Positions 33,604 through 41,700 of a DNA stretch of 64,000 bases are shown piece by piece (within the stretch, counting starts at the first letter, position 1; every line of letters starts with the position of its first letter). The notes under the pieces were generated by a model. The model was not told the DNA's origin. It searched no databases and worked only from the letters and a program-made list of their open reading frames with translations. Source of the DNA: an uncultured Collinsella sp. (GTDB taxonomy: Bacteria; Actinomycetota; Coriobacteriia; Coriobacteriales; Coriobacteriaceae); assembly GCA_900540895.1 (NCBI GenBank), contig UQHV01000014.1:1-64000 (forward strand), in the 5' to 3' direction. The translations under genes and the position numbers were made by a program.

Positions 33604-34805
33604 CGCTCGAGCTGGGCCAGGAGCTCCTCGACGACTTCGACGGCGTCGCCGACAACTTTGTACTGCGCAGCGCCAAAGATGGGAGCATCCGGGTCCTCGT
33701 TGACGGCGATGATGCACTCCGCGCCGCCGATGCCGGCTAGGTGCTGGATAGCACCCGAAACGCCGATGCTCACGAGGAGCTTAGGCGAAACCGACACGCC
33801 GGTCTGGCCAATCTGGTGGCGGTACTCCAGCCAACCCGCCTCCACGACGGGACGCGTGCAACCAAGCTCGGCACCCAGCGCATCGGCGAGCTTTCGCATC
33901 AGAGGCAGATTCTTCTTGGAGCCAATGCCGCGGCCCACCACGACCAGGCGCTCGGCATCGGCAATTGATGCCTGCTGCCCCCACTCCTCGGCTGGAATCG
34001 AGATCTTGACGCGGGCCTTAACATCATCCGCCAGCGATACCTGGGTAATCGTGCCAGAGCGGCCGTAATCAAACTCGGGCGCTCCAAAGATGCCGGGACG
34101 CACCGTTGCCATCTGGGGACGATGATTGGGGCAGATAATGGTGGCCATCAAGTTGCCGCCAAACGCCGGGCGCGTCTGCTGCAGTAGGCCCGACTCCGCA
34201 TCCATCGAAAGCACGGTGCAGTCGGCCGTAAGACCCGTCTGCGAACGCACGGCAACGCCGGGTGCCAGTTCGCGACCAAAAGCGGTTGCACCATATAGGA
34301 TGGCCTCGGGTTTGCGTTCGGCTGCCAAATCGCAGATCAAGCGGGCGTAGACCTCCGCATCGTTTTGGCGCAGGCGCTCGTCGCGACAGGCCAGGACTTC
34401 GTCGGCGCCCGCGCAAACCAGATGCTCCAGGTCCCCAAGCGAGCCCTCGGGGCTCATGCCGACCAGTGCCACCAGACGGCAGCCGCGAGCATCGGCAAGC
34501 TCGCGCCCCTTGCCCATGAGCTCGTAGGCCACGGGAGCCACGGCATCGTGCTCGTCAGTCTGCACGAAGACCCAAACGTCTCGATATGCATCAAGGTCCA
34601 CCGCACCAGCGGCCTCGTCACGCTCGATCGAGATAGCATTGACGGGGCAGGCGTCGACGCACCCACCGCATAGGATGCAGCCGTCAGTTACGCGGGCGCA
34701 TCGGTTGGGTCGCTCGCCTTCCACTACGATGCCGCCCGAGGCACAGGCGCGAACGCAGCGACCGCAGCCGATACAGGCTTCGCTATCGATAATCAGTCCG
34801 CTCAT
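33600..34805 (-). CDS. etfA: Electron transfer flavoprotein alpha subunit with ferredoxin domain
   Basis: A 401-aa protein. Residues 1-65 hold two 4Fe-4S motifs (CIGCGRCVRAC and CILCGGCVDACP). The ETF-alpha N-terminal domain and a C-terminal FAD domain follow (GRGIGSKKNLPLM, RPVVEAGWLEYRHQIGQTG, IGVSGAIQHLAGI, INEDPDAPIF-like VNEDPDAPIFGAAQY). ETF-alpha with an N-terminal ferredoxin extension is known from LctC of the Acetobacterium woodii bifurcating lactate dehydrogenase. Together with EtfB and the upstream FAD dehydrogenase, it probably couples substrate oxidation to NAD+ and ferredoxin. It starts directly after the etfB stop. Confidence 0.93.
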   Translation of the reverse strand: MSGLIIDSEACIGCGRCVRACASGGIVVEGERPNRCARVTDGCILCGGCVDACPVNAISIERDEAAGAVDLDAYRDVWVFVQTDEHDAVAPVAYELMGKGRELADARGCRLVALVGMSPEGSLGDLEHLVCAGADEVLACRDERLRQNDAEVYARLICDLAAERKPEAILYGATAFGRELAPGVAVRSQTGLTADCTVLSMDAESGLLQQTRPAFGGNLMATIICPNHRPQMATVRPGIFGAPEFDYGRSGTITQVSLADDVKARVKISIPAEEWGQQASIADAERLVVVGRGIGSKKNLPLMRKLADALGAELGCTRPVVEAGWLEYRHQIGQTGVSVSPKLLVSIGVSGAIQHLAGIGGAECIIAVNEDPDAPIFGAAQYKVVGDAVEVVEELLAQLER

Positions 34806-35621
34806 CTATGCCATCCCCTCGATAATCTTGGCAAGTTTTACCGCCTGCTCGGACGCCGTTCCCTCAACGGCCTCGCACGTTTGATCACGGTCGGGCACAA
34901 ACGAGCGCACGACCTGCGTCGGTGATCCGGCAAGGCCACAACGCGAGGGATCGGCGTTCGCGTCGGCGGCACTGACCACGCGCACGTCCGCCTCCTCTGC
35001 CGCGCGAATACCGGCAATACTCGGCATACGCAACTGGCCAATCTCCTTGGCAGTCGTCATCGCGCACGGCATCTCCAGATATACCGTTTCCTCGCCGGCG
35101 TCACAGCCGTGGACAAGCGCCAGCGAGCCGCAAGTCGTAAAGCCCGCGCTCTGCACGCAATTCACGTCGGTCACGCAGGGAATCTCAAATGCTCCGGCAA
35201 GCTCGGGACCAATCTGGGCCGTATCGCCGTCAACTGCCATCTTGCCGCAAATGAGCAGGTCAAAGTCATCATCGAGCGCCTCGATGCCACATTTGAGGGC
35301 ATAGGTGGTAGCCAGGGTATCGGCACCCGCAAAGGCGCGATCGGTTAGCAACAGCGCGTCATCGGCGCCGCGGGCGATGCAGTCGCGCAGCAGCGACTCG
35401 GTCGCGGGGATGCCCATCGACACCACCGTCACGCGCGCATCCATACCAAAGCCGATAAAGTCGTCCTTCAGCGCCAGCGCGCATTCCAAAGCGCTCGCAT
35501 CAAAGGGATTAATGACCGCCTGCTTGCCGTCACGCACGATGGTATTGGTTTTGGGGTCCATCTTGACCTCGGTGCTTCCCGGCACCGCCTTGACGCACAC
35601 CACCATATGGAATTCGCTCAT
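34806..35621 (-). CDS. etfB: Electron transfer flavoprotein beta subunit
   Basis: A 271-aa ETF-beta subunit. MVVCVKAVPGSTEVKMDP at the start, the adenine-nucleotide loop region (VTVVSMGIPATESLLRDCIA) and DLLICGKMAVDGDTAQIGPELA are typical. In bifurcating ETFs this subunit holds the second FAD that splits electrons; NADH binding depends on a few residues I cannot judge by eye. ATG 35621 is 2 bases after the stop of the FAD dehydrogenase and is served by AAAGGGGG, so the genes are translationally linked. Confidence 0.94.
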   Translation of the reverse strand: MSEFHMVVCVKAVPGSTEVKMDPKTNTIVRDGKQAVINPFDASALECALALKDDFIGFGMDARVTVVSMGIPATESLLRDCIARGADDALLLTDRAFAGADTLATTYALKCGIEALDDDFDLLICGKMAVDGDTAQIGPELAGAFEIPCVTDVNCVQSAGFTTCGSLALVHGCDAGEETVYLEMPCAMTTAKEIGQLRMPSIAGIRAAEEADVRVVSAADANADPSRCGLAGSPTQVVRSFVPDRDQTCEAVEGTASEQAVKLAKIIEGMA

Positions 35622-35623
35622 CT

Positions 35624-37225
35624 TCACGCGCCCCCTTTCTGGACAAGTTCATCCAAGAGCTTCTCCGAAAATAGGTTGCCGCGGCCGAGCTGTCCAGCAG
35701 GGTCGAGTTGGAGCTTGAGCCGAGCCGATTCGACCATGGCCTCGTGGCCGTACATCGTCTCCAAGAAGCCCGCCTTGATCTTGCCGACGCCGTGTTCTGC
35801 GGAGACGGCACCGCCCATGACCGTGACCTCGGAAGCCCACTGGGCAAAGAGTTCTCCGCCGCGGCGATAATCCTGCGCATCGCGCGGCAGAATGTTCACA
35901 TGCAGATGGTTGTTACCGATGTGCCCCCAGGCGGCAGATTCAAGCCCACTTTCGGCCAACGTGCGGCGATAAAGGGCGATGACATCGCCCAAGCGTGCGT
36001 TGGGCACCGACATGTCCGAGCCCAGTTTGGTGATGGCGGGATCCGTGCGGCGACGCTCGTCGATGAGCATGTTGACGCTCTCGGGCACCGCATGGCGGAA
36101 GAACCGCTGGCATTCGCGATCGACCTCGGTGCGCGCAACCCAGGTCGCGTCGTCGCGGCCACCCGCAAGCTCCAAAACCCATCCCAGGTGGTACAGCTCC
36201 TCGGTCGCCTGCGCCTCGTCGTCACAGTCGAGCTCCACGTAGACACAGACCTTGGCCTCTTTGTCGAGCGCTGGCAGCGAGGCAAACGCCGTCGACTGCT
36301 CGCGCTGGCAACGTAGAATATCCAGGGCGCCAGCGTCGAAGTACTCGATGGCAGCCGCATGGGACAGGACGGGACGCACGGAATCGGTAAAGGACACGGC
36401 CTTGTCTTCGCTATCGAAAAAGCAGCTCACACCCCAAACGACCGCAGGCGCCGCCTGCAGGGCAATCTCGAGCTCGGTGATAACGCCGAGCGTGCCGCAA
36501 GCACCGATAAAGAGGTCGATGGCGTCCATTTCGTCCGCAACGAAATAGCCTGAGGCATTTTTTGTCTTGGGCATGGTATAGCCGGGAAGATCGAGCTCGA
36601 GCGTACGGCCCGCTGCCGTCACGAGCGACAGGTGGCGGCCCTGGGCAAAAGCCTCGCCGCGCTGAAGCTCAAGCAAATCGCCATCAGCCAGTGCGACGTG
36701 GAGTCCCGTGATATGTGGGCGCATGGGACCGTAGACGTAGCTGCGGGCACCAGAGGCGTTACATGCCGCCATGCCGCCCAGACAGGCAGACGTCTCGGTG
36801 GGATCGGTGGGAAAGAACTGCTCGGGGGCCTCTTGGAACTCCTCGTAGGCCTCAAGCGATGCCTGGTCCCAACCAGCAGTCGGCAGCACCTTCTTGCTCA
36901 GCTGCTTGCGCAGCTCCGAGAGCACAACGCCCGGCTCCACGCGCAGCAGAAATTGGCCTTGTTCATCGCGGCGAAGGCCCAAGTAGCGATTCATACGGGA
37001 AGTATTGAGGATATGCCCGCCGTGGGGCACGGCACCGGCGGCAAGGCCGGTTCGGGCGCCCTGAACCGTTACCGGGGCACGCTCGGCATGGAGCTTTTCC
37101 AAAATGGCACGGACCTCGTCTTCCGTTGTCGGAAACGAGATGCTCGAGGCCTCGCCCGATGCGCGAGACTCATCGCGACCATACTCTTCGAACTCGTCGG
37201 TGAAGGGTTTGATGGTTACAGACAC
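35624..37225 (-). CDS. FAD-linked oxidase, LctD/GlcD-type 2-hydroxyacid dehydrogenase
   Basis: A 533-aa FAD flavoprotein. The PCMH-type FAD domain carries VTVQGARTGLAAGAVPHGG, LLRVEPGVVLSELRKQL, TDPTETSACLGGMAACNASG and IGACGTLGVITELEIALQ. The C-terminal FAD-oxidase domain ends with WGHIGNNHLHVNILPRD and SAEHGVGKIKAGFL, the family's substrate-site histidines. Followed by etfB and a ferredoxin-containing etfA, it best fits the lactate dehydrogenase subunit (LctD) of an electron-confurcating complex. D-lactate, L-lactate or glycolate cannot be told apart. No lactate permease or racemase is adjacent. The promoter must lie in 37226-37571. Confidence 0.9.
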   Translation of the reverse strand: MSVTIKPFTDEFEEYGRDESRASGEASSISFPTTEDEVRAILEKLHAERAPVTVQGARTGLAAGAVPHGGHILNTSRMNRYLGLRRDEQGQFLLRVEPGVVLSELRKQLSKKVLPTAGWDQASLEAYEEFQEAPEQFFPTDPTETSACLGGMAACNASGARSYVYGPMRPHITGLHVALADGDLLELQRGEAFAQGRHLSLVTAAGRTLELDLPGYTMPKTKNASGYFVADEMDAIDLFIGACGTLGVITELEIALQAAPAVVWGVSCFFDSEDKAVSFTDSVRPVLSHAAAIEYFDAGALDILRCQREQSTAFASLPALDKEAKVCVYVELDCDDEAQATEELYHLGWVLELAGGRDDATWVARTEVDRECQRFFRHAVPESVNMLIDERRRTDPAITKLGSDMSVPNARLGDVIALYRRTLAESGLESAAWGHIGNNHLHVNILPRDAQDYRRGGELFAQWASEVTVMGGAVSAEHGVGKIKAGFLETMYGHEAMVESARLKLQLDPAGQLGRGNLFSEKLLDELVQKGGA

Positions 37226-37526
37226 GCGAACTCCCCCTTTAGCTAACTACAGTGTTTGCAGGGAGATGTTACCGCATCGTTTCGTCGACGTGTTCGAGAC
37301 CGTCTCCATAATTGGCGATTTTTACGTTCGGGCAATTCGGCGAGCGGCTTGATTTCCTCGGCAGACGATGCTTTTGGCACATATGGCCCCGCCGTCGCCG
37401 ACCGCGCGATTGTCGCTTGAAAAAAGTTGGAGTATTTTTTGCCGCCTTTTACCTGCGGAGACACCAATCCGTCAAGCATTTGGTCAGCAATTGGTCAAGT
37501 AGTGGCTGATACCGTCGGCATCGACA
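37226..37526. other. Divergent intergenic region, no gene supported
   Basis: Region between the FAD dehydrogenase and the surface-protein locus, which are divergent, so two promoters are expected. It has two TTGGTCA direct repeats (near 37481 and 37493) and an AT-rich run, gaaaaaagttggagtatttt, near 37420. A 28-codon ATG ORF at 37267 has no properly spaced ribosome site and is not called. Confidence 0.5.
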
Positions 37527-37550
37527 GCCAAAACCGACAGAAGTTTTGGC
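37527..37550. promoter_or_regulatory. Palindrome upstream of the surface locus
   Basis: Perfect 8-bp arms GCCAAAAC and GTTTTGGC separated by cgacagaa, ending 21 bases before the ATG of the first surface-locus gene and just before its ribosome site. It could be an operator or a 5'-UTR hairpin. A related shape occurs at 44762-44788. Confidence 0.5.
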
Positions 37551-37571
37551 CCCAGAAGCAGGGAGGTTCCC

Positions 37572-37868
37572 ATGGCATATTACTGGCCCCAGTACGGCAT
37601 CGCCATCGAAGTCGACGACGATCCCCATCTCCTGCCTTTCGACGAAGAGGCATTCCCCGATACGACGGTCTACCACGTTACCACCGATGTGATCTGCGAC
37701 CCCGAGTCGTTCTCGGCGCTCGCCCACCGCATCGCGCATATCCACGACATCGAGCTCCCTCCCAACTTCGACGAGCTTGTCTACTCACGCCGCCTGATGC
37801 TTCACATGCTCTTTGGAGCGAACCCGTCCACCTTTGTGCGCATCTATACCGCCAAGGATACCGCATGA
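37572..37868 (+). CDS. Hypothetical protein, 98 aa, first gene of the surface locus
   Basis: I do not recognise this protein. It starts MAYYWPQYGIAIEVDDDPHL and is acidic, without signal peptide or membrane helix, so it is probably cytoplasmic. Features are a YHVTTDVICDPESFSALAHR centre and a MLHMLFGANPSTFVRIY end. The ribosome site GGGAGG precedes the ATG by 6 bases. Its stop overlaps the start of the next gene (ATGA), which ties it to the membrane protein that follows. It might be an accessory or regulatory protein of the locus, but this is inference from position only. Confidence 0.75.
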   Translation: MAYYWPQYGIAIEVDDDPHLLPFDEEAFPDTTVYHVTTDVICDPESFSALAHRIAHIHDIELPPNFDELVYSRRLMLHMLFGANPSTFVRIYTAKDTA

Positions 37869-38374
37869 GCGCGAAGAAGCCACCCCACTTTGCAGGCCTG
37901 GGTCGTCGCAAGAAGCTCATCGTTGCCTGCTTGGCCATCGTCTGTGCCCTTGTCGCCGTAGGACTATACGCTTGGCAGTCGCAGCCCGTACCCGAGGCGG
38001 GCGCTTCGGTTACGACGGCCGAGGGCAAAACGCGTCAGGAAATCCAAGATGAGCTCGACGCCATCGTCCGCGACAACATGATGACGATTTCGGTCGCACC
38101 GGTCGCTCAGCTGCAGGAGGACGGCAAGCTGCGCGTCAACGTGCAAAACGTCCAAGACAATAAATTTCCCCAGCGATTCCGCGTCATCCAAAACGACGAG
38201 ACCATGTACGAATCCGGTGTGGTCGAGACCGGCAAGACAATCGAAACGTGCCCCGCCGGCGACATCAAAGAAGGCGAGGCGTACATCGAGATCCAGGCAC
38301 TCGATGCCAAGACCCTCGACAGCCACGGCAATCCGACACGTGTCAAGGTGCGGGTTGAGCAAGCCGAGAACTAG
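37865..38374 (+). CDS. Membrane-anchored extracellular protein, 169 aa
   Basis: The N-terminus MSAKKPPHFAGLGRRKKL is basic, followed by one transmembrane segment (IVACLAIVCALVAVGLYAW) that can anchor the rest outside the cell; there is no lipobox. The outer part has a short helix (RQEIQDELDAIVRDNMM) and then a beta-rich domain (TISVAPVAQL, VNVQNVQDNKFPQRFRV, GVVETGKTIETCPAGDIKEG) resembling the small all-beta proteins seen in Gram-positive surface and pilus loci. The name of the fold is not certain. It starts by ATGA overlap with the preceding gene and is probably an accessory subunit of the same surface structure. Confidence 0.75.
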   Translation: MSAKKPPHFAGLGRRKKLIVACLAIVCALVAVGLYAWQSQPVPEAGASVTTAEGKTRQEIQDELDAIVRDNMMTISVAPVAQLQEDGKLRVNVQNVQDNKFPQRFRVIQNDETMYESGVVETGKTIETCPAGDIKEGEAYIEIQALDAKTLDSHGNPTRVKVRVEQAEN

Positions 38375-38464
38375 CTTTTCCGGCCGACGCGGCACCGTAC
38401 GCAATTCACCAGCATTCGTCCAATCATCGCGGGGACGGCCCGCGGCGAATAGAAAGGAACGACC

Positions 38465-39064
38465 ATGGACATCACCAGGAACATGAACGGAGCCAGAGCG
38501 CTCGTCGTGGGCGCAGGGCTCGCGCTCGCGCTCGCAATGGGCGCCGCCCCGACGCCAGCTATGGCGGCCGGGCGCGTTGGAACCACGAAAGTAATGGTCA
38601 GGACCGAGATCGACAACGTTGAGTTCAAAGTTCCGACGGTTATTCCCTTCGTCGCCAAGGCCGACGGCACGCTTCAGGGCCCCTCAGAAGACGCGACCAC
38701 CATCGACAATCATTCGGCCTACGGCATCCATGTCACCAACATGAAGATCGACGCCATGAACACCTGGACCATTGCTGCCGACGCCAAGGCCGGAACCGCG
38801 CAGAACTCCATCGACTTTAAGGTCGGCCCCGACGGAGCACTCCAGAACGCCAGCGCCGCAATGCAGGGGACGGGCCTCGATCTTTCCAAGAACGCAGCCT
38901 TCGACATGGGCTACCAGGGCATTGCCGGCGGCACGGACAAAATTAAGCTCAAGACAAGCGGAAACGTCGCCCGCGTCACGCGCGACATCTTCCGCGTAAC
39001 CGGCGAAGGCGATCAGGCTGCAACGATCACCTGGACGGTCGAGCCCGGTGCGCACGCGGCATAA
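38465..39064 (+). CDS. Secreted WxL-like protein
   Basis: A 199-aa secreted protein. The signal peptide is clear (ALVVGAGLALALAMGAAPTP then AMAA), with probable cleavage near residue 35. The mature part is beta-rich. It has NTWTIAADAK in the middle and ATITWTVEPGAH at the end, which resemble the two conserved W-x-(L/V/I) sites of WxL domains that bind peptidoglycan non-covalently in Firmicutes. The match is partial (I and V in place of L), so the assignment is tentative. GAAAGGAACG lies before the ATG. The next gene starts within its last 17 bases. Confidence 0.7.
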   Translation: MDITRNMNGARALVVGAGLALALAMGAAPTPAMAAGRVGTTKVMVRTEIDNVEFKVPTVIPFVAKADGTLQGPSEDATTIDNHSAYGIHVTNMKIDAMNTWTIAADAKAGTAQNSIDFKVGPDGALQNASAAMQGTGLDLSKNAAFDMGYQGIAGGTDKIKLKTSGNVARVTRDIFRVTGEGDQAATITWTVEPGAHAA

Positions 39065-39329
39065 GGCCGTCGCCCTGGCCGCCGCCGTCAGCATCCTAGC
39101 GTTTGGGCCAGCCATGGCCTTTGCCCAGCAAGAACAGGCGCAGGCCGCCACGCAAGTGACGGTCGACCTCTCGGAGCTCGACCGCGGCGACCGCGAGGAA
39201 CCGTTGGCGCAGACAGGCGACAGACGATGGCTCTTGGCAGCAGGCGCCACAGCAGCAGGCGCGGGGACCGCCGGCCTCGGGCTGCACATCAAACGCAGCC
39301 AGAAACAAAACACGGACAGGCCGCACTAA
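39048..39329 (+). CDS. Small sortase-anchored surface protein with LAQTG motif
   Basis: A 93-aa protein starting with GTG inside the end of the WxL-like gene. The signal peptide (AVALAAAVSILAFGPAMAFA) is followed by only about 30 mature residues (TQVTVDLSELDRGDREEP). Then comes a complete cell-wall sorting signal: LAQTG, a hydrophobic stretch (WLLAAGATAAGAGTAGLGL) and a basic tail (HIKRSQKQ). LAxTG signals are used by class E sortases of Actinobacteria. Such a short anchored protein can only be a linker or cap, which suggests that it tethers its neighbours to the wall. No sortase gene is in the window. Confidence 0.82.
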   Translation: MRTRHKAVALAAAVSILAFGPAMAFAQQEQAQAATQVTVDLSELDRGDREEPLAQTGDRRWLLAAGATAAGAGTAGLGLHIKRSQKQNTDRPH

Positions 39330-39347
39330 ATTAGCTAAGGAGACCCC

Positions 39348-40778
39348 ATGGCATCGAAGAACCTTTTGCCCGTCGTCGCACTCTGCGGCGCGCTCGCAAC
39401 CGGAACGCCTGTCGCCGCTTGGGCGACTCCCGTCATGGCAGACTCCTTACCAGCAGCCCTAAGCTCCGCACCAAATCCGTCGAGCGCCATTGCGTGCAAG
39501 CGTTTTTCGATCGCACAGGCCGCAATCTCGACCTCGGGATGCCTTCGTCGTAATACGGACGGCTCGATAGTCGTGGATATCAATCGTTCGAACAAGGCAA
39601 ACGGCTCCCAGGCGGGGTGCGCCGTCTGCACGTGGCGCTCGGTTGTGCTCGATGCAGATGGCGATCCATGCAATTTAGAGCTGCGCATCGACATCGCTTC
39701 GATCGATGACTCGGCGAACGGAGCGAAGGTCGCCTTCGACGGTACGTTTTTCGAGAAAGGAGGCGGTATATGTCTGGGCTGCGCCGCCGCGAATGCAGAC
39801 GACACGCAGCCCACCCTCTCATTCACGGCATCGTTGCGGCTGACCAAAGCCGGCACCGATGCCATCGCGGCGGGAGAAGCGTCCCTGCTGTTCTACGCCG
39901 TCAGTACCAAAGACACAGACGCTCATTTCGAGAAGCCAGCCGGATCACTCAGCCTTACACGAGGGATAGAGGCAGGCCCTATTGAAATCGATGCCCGCGC
40001 GCAAAGCAGGCAACGCATTCTTGCCGACCCGGCGCTTCTCGAAATGGAGTGGAACGGATCCGGAGCCATCGGAATTCTCCCCTCCGCGTTTGACGCCAAG
40101 ACGCTCCCCCCAAACGACGAACCCATCAACGCAACCATACAAGAAGAGAGCGCGGACAAAGAAGCAGGTGCGGGCGACACGCCGTCGCCGACAAACAGCG
40201 TCCCAGCTTCTTTCGAAGCGCCGAATGAGCCCGCTGCCGATCCAAACGATCCCGAGTTCGCGGACAGTCTGGGGCTTGCTGATCCTCAAGAGATCGATGA
40301 AGGTAACTGCTGCGTGCTTGCCGCGCTCGACCACACGGAGGTCATCGACGCTGCGAACATCGAAGTTGCCGCCGCCAATCAGCCCGTCCGCAAGTCGGCT
40401 ATCATCGCATTTCCTGAATCCATCGAAGTCGTCTTTTTGCCATCGGGCGAGGTCGTGGCCCCAACACTGCTCACCTTGTTGGGCGCCAAGAATACTCGAA
40501 ACGAAATTAAAAAGGTCACGGTTGTCGACCCTGCAACCACCGCCAAGCTGCGTCTATACGCCGTTGCTCCAGACGGAGGCAAGACCTTGGAATTCGATGG
40601 TGACACACTCCTAGCCTGGCGACGTCTGGACATTATGCAAGACGTCTCGTATCAGATCGAACTCGAAGGGTTTGATCGTGCCCGCGATGCCAATATCATC
40701 GCCGCGGCTATTGAATCCCCGCAGCGGCTTATGACACTGCGCTTTGAATACTATCCCTATGTCCCGACAACCACCTGA
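39348..40778 (+). CDS. Large secreted protein of the surface locus
   Basis: A 476-aa protein with a signal peptide (LLPVVALCGALATGTPVAAW). Unlike the preceding protein, it has no sorting signal and no membrane anchor at the C-terminus, which ends FEYYPYVPTTT. The N-terminal mature domain is beta-rich with cysteine pairs (GCAVCTW, GGGICLGCAA). An acidic, proline-rich linker follows (about residues 260-310). The C-terminal domain is again beta-rich (KKVTVVDPATTAKLRLYAV). I do not recognise a named domain. Ribosome site AAGGAG precedes ATG by 6 bases. It may be held at the surface by the WxL-like or LAQTG partner. Confidence 0.75.
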   Translation: MASKNLLPVVALCGALATGTPVAAWATPVMADSLPAALSSAPNPSSAIACKRFSIAQAAISTSGCLRRNTDGSIVVDINRSNKANGSQAGCAVCTWRSVVLDADGDPCNLELRIDIASIDDSANGAKVAFDGTFFEKGGGICLGCAAANADDTQPTLSFTASLRLTKAGTDAIAAGEASLLFYAVSTKDTDAHFEKPAGSLSLTRGIEAGPIEIDARAQSRQRILADPALLEMEWNGSGAIGILPSAFDAKTLPPNDEPINATIQEESADKEAGAGDTPSPTNSVPASFEAPNEPAADPNDPEFADSLGLADPQEIDEGNCCVLAALDHTEVIDAANIEVAAANQPVRKSAIIAFPESIEVVFLPSGEVVAPTLLTLLGAKNTRNEIKKVTVVDPATTAKLRLYAVAPDGGKTLEFDGDTLLAWRRLDIMQDVSYQIELEGFDRARDANIIAAAIESPQRLMTLRFEYYPYVPTTT

Positions 40779-40896
40779 GGCTTAAATGCTGCACATCATT
40801 CCTAACACCACTTATATAACGTATTAGATGAGTCGCGATGTGCCTCGCATTTCGTTCTGCTACGATTGCCACGTTGGCATCAATACAGGAGGGCTC

Positions 40897-41613
40897 ATGC
40901 CGGGCTTGGGAACAATCATCAACGTTGTGCTTTTAGTTGCGGGCGGTCTTTTGGGATTAGCGGGCGGCCGCTTCATCACACCGCGCATCCAAGACACGCT
41001 CATGAAAGCATCGGGGCTGTGCGTCCTGTTTATCGGCCTTGGCGGCACCATGCAAAAGATGCTCCTTATCGATGGGAAGGCGCTAGCGACCACCGGCACC
41101 ACCATGCTCATCGTCTCATTTGCGCTCGGTTCGCTCATCGGCGAGGCCGTCAACTTGGAAGCCGCCATCGAGAACCTTGGCGAATGGCTCAAGCGCAAGA
41201 CCGGCAGTGAGGGCGATAACGAGTTCACCAACGCTTTTGTCTCGACTTCACTCACCGTGTGTATCGGCGCCATGGCAATTGTGGGATCGATCCAGGACGG
41301 CCTGCTCGGCGACTGGTCAACGCTTGCCCTCAAGGGCGCACTGGACTGCATCATCGTCTGCACCATGACGGCGTCGCTCGGACGCGGCTGCATCTTCTCG
41401 GCCCTGCCCGTAGCCGTGTTCCAGGGGACGATCACGTTGTTTGCCGGCGCGCTCTCCCCCATCATGACCACAGCAGCCCTCAACAGCCTTTCGCTCGTAG
41501 GCTCCATGCTCATCTTCTGCGTCGGCGTCAACCTCATCCGTCCTCAGACCTTCCGCACGGCCAATATGCTCCCCTCCGTCGTCATCGCCGTCATCTACGC
41601 CCTCCTGTTCTAA
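40897..41613 (+). CDS. DUF554 family membrane protein
   Basis: A 238-aa membrane protein with seven or so helices, starting MPGLGTIINVVLLVAGGLLG. DUF554 features are the glycine-rich GRFITPRIQDTLMKASGLCV, FIGLGGTMQKML and TASLGRGCIFSALPVAVFQG. The function of the family is not known; a transport role has been suggested. Start ATG 40897 follows GGAGGG by 6 bases, and the extension to 40828 is not supported. It stands between the surface locus and the defence operon, with 87 bases before the latter. Confidence 0.88.
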   Translation: MPGLGTIINVVLLVAGGLLGLAGGRFITPRIQDTLMKASGLCVLFIGLGGTMQKMLLIDGKALATTGTTMLIVSFALGSLIGEAVNLEAAIENLGEWLKRKTGSEGDNEFTNAFVSTSLTVCIGAMAIVGSIQDGLLGDWSTLALKGALDCIIVCTMTASLGRGCIFSALPVAVFQGTITLFAGALSPIMTTAALNSLSLVGSMLIFCVGVNLIRPQTFRTANMLPSVVIAVIYALLF

Positions 41614-41700
41614 ATCTATCAACGCAGCGGTATCTCGAACACCTGTTTGATGCTGTGCTATGATATGAGGTCACCGTAGCTGCGTTCGAGAGGAGGAGCG

